A program made the position numbers and the translations under genes. Positions 4,387 through 5,006 of a stretch of DNA of 5,006 nucleotides are shown here, in pieces (position 1 is the first letter of the stretch; every line of letters starts with the position of its first letter). The notes under the pieces are model-generated. The model saw only the letters and a program-made list of their open reading frames with translations. It was not told the DNA's origin and did no database searches. The stretch covers positions 1 through 5,006 of the forward strand of contig DSBF01000419.1 of assembly GCA_011049495.1 (NCBI GenBank), read 5' to 3'. This stretch comes from Ignavibacteria bacterium (GTDB lineage Bacteria; Bacteroidota; Ignavibacteria; Ignavibacteriales; Melioribacteraceae).

Positions 4387-5006
4387 ATGGGAAAGATTTT
4401 AGAAGCGGTAAATATCACTAAATCATTTATGAATACTAAAGGCAAAACTTTAGAAGTCTTAAAAGGAATTGACCTAAGCGTTGAAGAAAATAACATTGAA
4501 GTGATAATCGGTGCATCCGGTGCAGGTAAAAGTACATTACTTTATTTGTTAAGCGGATTGGATAAACCTGATCAAGGTAATGTAAAAATTAAAGGAACAG
4601 ATATCTTTAAACTCAATGACGAAAAAATTTCGAAGTTTAGAAATGATCATATAGGTTTTGTATTTCAGTTTCATCATCTTTTGCCGGAATTTACCGCAGC
4701 AGAAAATATTGCCCTTCCTCAAATGGTAAAGGGTATTTCGTTAAAGAAGGCAACTAAAAAATCAGAAGAGTTGCTTGAAGCAGTCGGATTATCGGATAGA
4801 AAAGATCATAAACCTGCTGAACTATCCGGCGGTGAGCAGCAAAGAGTTGCGGTTGCGCGTGCGCTTGCAAATGATCCGGATATAATTTTTGCCGATGAAC
4901 CTTCGGGTAATCTCGATTCGAAAAATAGTGAATCATTGCATCAATTGATTGTCGATATAAAAGATAAATTCGGAGTTACGTTTTTGATTGTTACACATAA
5001 CCCGGA
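4387..5006 (+). CDS. lolD: LolD-type lipoprotein-release ABC transporter ATPase, C-terminus cut by right edge
   Basis: Of this cytoplasmic ATPase 206 residues are visible; the family usually has about 220-235, so some 15-30 are missing. The nucleotide-binding motifs are complete: Walker A GASGAGKST at 42-50, Q-loop Gln94, signature LSGGE at 146-150, Walker B IIFADE at 166-171, D-loop SGNLD at 173-177 and switch His204. The stretch FVFQFHHLLPEFTAAENIALP around the Q-loop is characteristic of LolD and separates it from MacB- and FtsE-type ATPases. Nothing suggests loss of activity. The only mild oddity is NNIEVIIG before Walker A, where a Gly-Glu pair is common. The ATG starts one base after the stop of the second permease, with GGGAA just upstream, so translation is probably coupled. 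The dimer should drive the two permeases encoded directly upstream. Confidence 0.93.
   Translation, partial: MGKILEAVNITKSFMNTKGKTLEVLKGIDLSVEENNIEVIIGASGAGKSTLLYLLSGLDKPDQGNVKIKGTDIFKLNDEKISKFRNDHIGFVFQFHHLLPEFTAAENIALPQMVKGISLKKATKKSEELLEAVGLSDRKDHKPAELSGGEQQRVAVARALANDPDIIFADEPSGNLDSKNSESLHQLIVDIKDKFGVTFLIVTHNP

Noticed and set aside
4754..4936. 60-codon minus-strand open frame
   Set aside because: It lies opposite the conserved LolD region containing the signature and Walker B motifs. The product has no recognisable features, so it is a shadow frame.

Overview
The window is an AT-rich stretch of a bacterial chromosome. Three features indicate a diderm (outer-membrane) bacterium: a LolCDE-type lipoprotein-release transporter, tRNA genes with no encoded CCA ends, and starts with weak or no Shine-Dalgarno sequences. 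The LolD-type ATPase has a Q-loop region reading FVFQFHHLLPEFTA. Together with the AT-rich codon use, this fits the Bacteroidota/Chlorobiota/Ignavibacteriota side of the tree, with Ignavibacteria-like as my best guess. That placement is inference from general resemblance, not a search result.

Layout. Positions 1-607 hold the N-terminal 202 codons of a minus-strand lysophospholipid (1-acylglycerol-3-phosphate-type) acyltransferase, cut by the window edge, with a plausible extended -10 promoter just upstream of it. A roughly 290-base non-coding gap follows. Positions 897-1722 hold a minus-strand tRNA cluster transcribed Pro(UGG) - Arg(UCU) - His(GUG) - Glu(UUC), ending in a strong intrinsic terminator at 1094-1125. 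Beyond that terminator lies a second, damaged tRNA-Glu copy (901-993) with a 22-base insertion in its T loop. The His-Glu spacer was duplicated along with the gene. The spacers in and around the cluster carry tandem heptanucleotide repeats.

Positions 1723-1938 form the divergent intergenic region between the tRNA operon and the rightward operon. It has a perfect 10-bp inverted repeat and a 7-bp direct repeat with an 11-base period. From 1939 to the right edge runs a tight plus-strand operon: two LolC/LolE-family permeases of identical length (407 aa each, overlapping by one base) and then the LolD-type ATPase, whose last residues lie outside the window. The three products would form an inner-membrane complex that extracts lipoproteins from the inner membrane and hands them to periplasmic LolA.

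I see no convincing undescribed multi-gene system here; the genes belong to known families. The parts worth a second look are the decayed, duplicated tRNA-Glu with its quasi-palindromic insertion, the heptad repeats in tRNA spacers, the altered catalytic motifs of the acyltransferase, the uneven distribution of a LolA-hook-like loop between the two permeases, and the unexplained inverted repeat in the divergent region.
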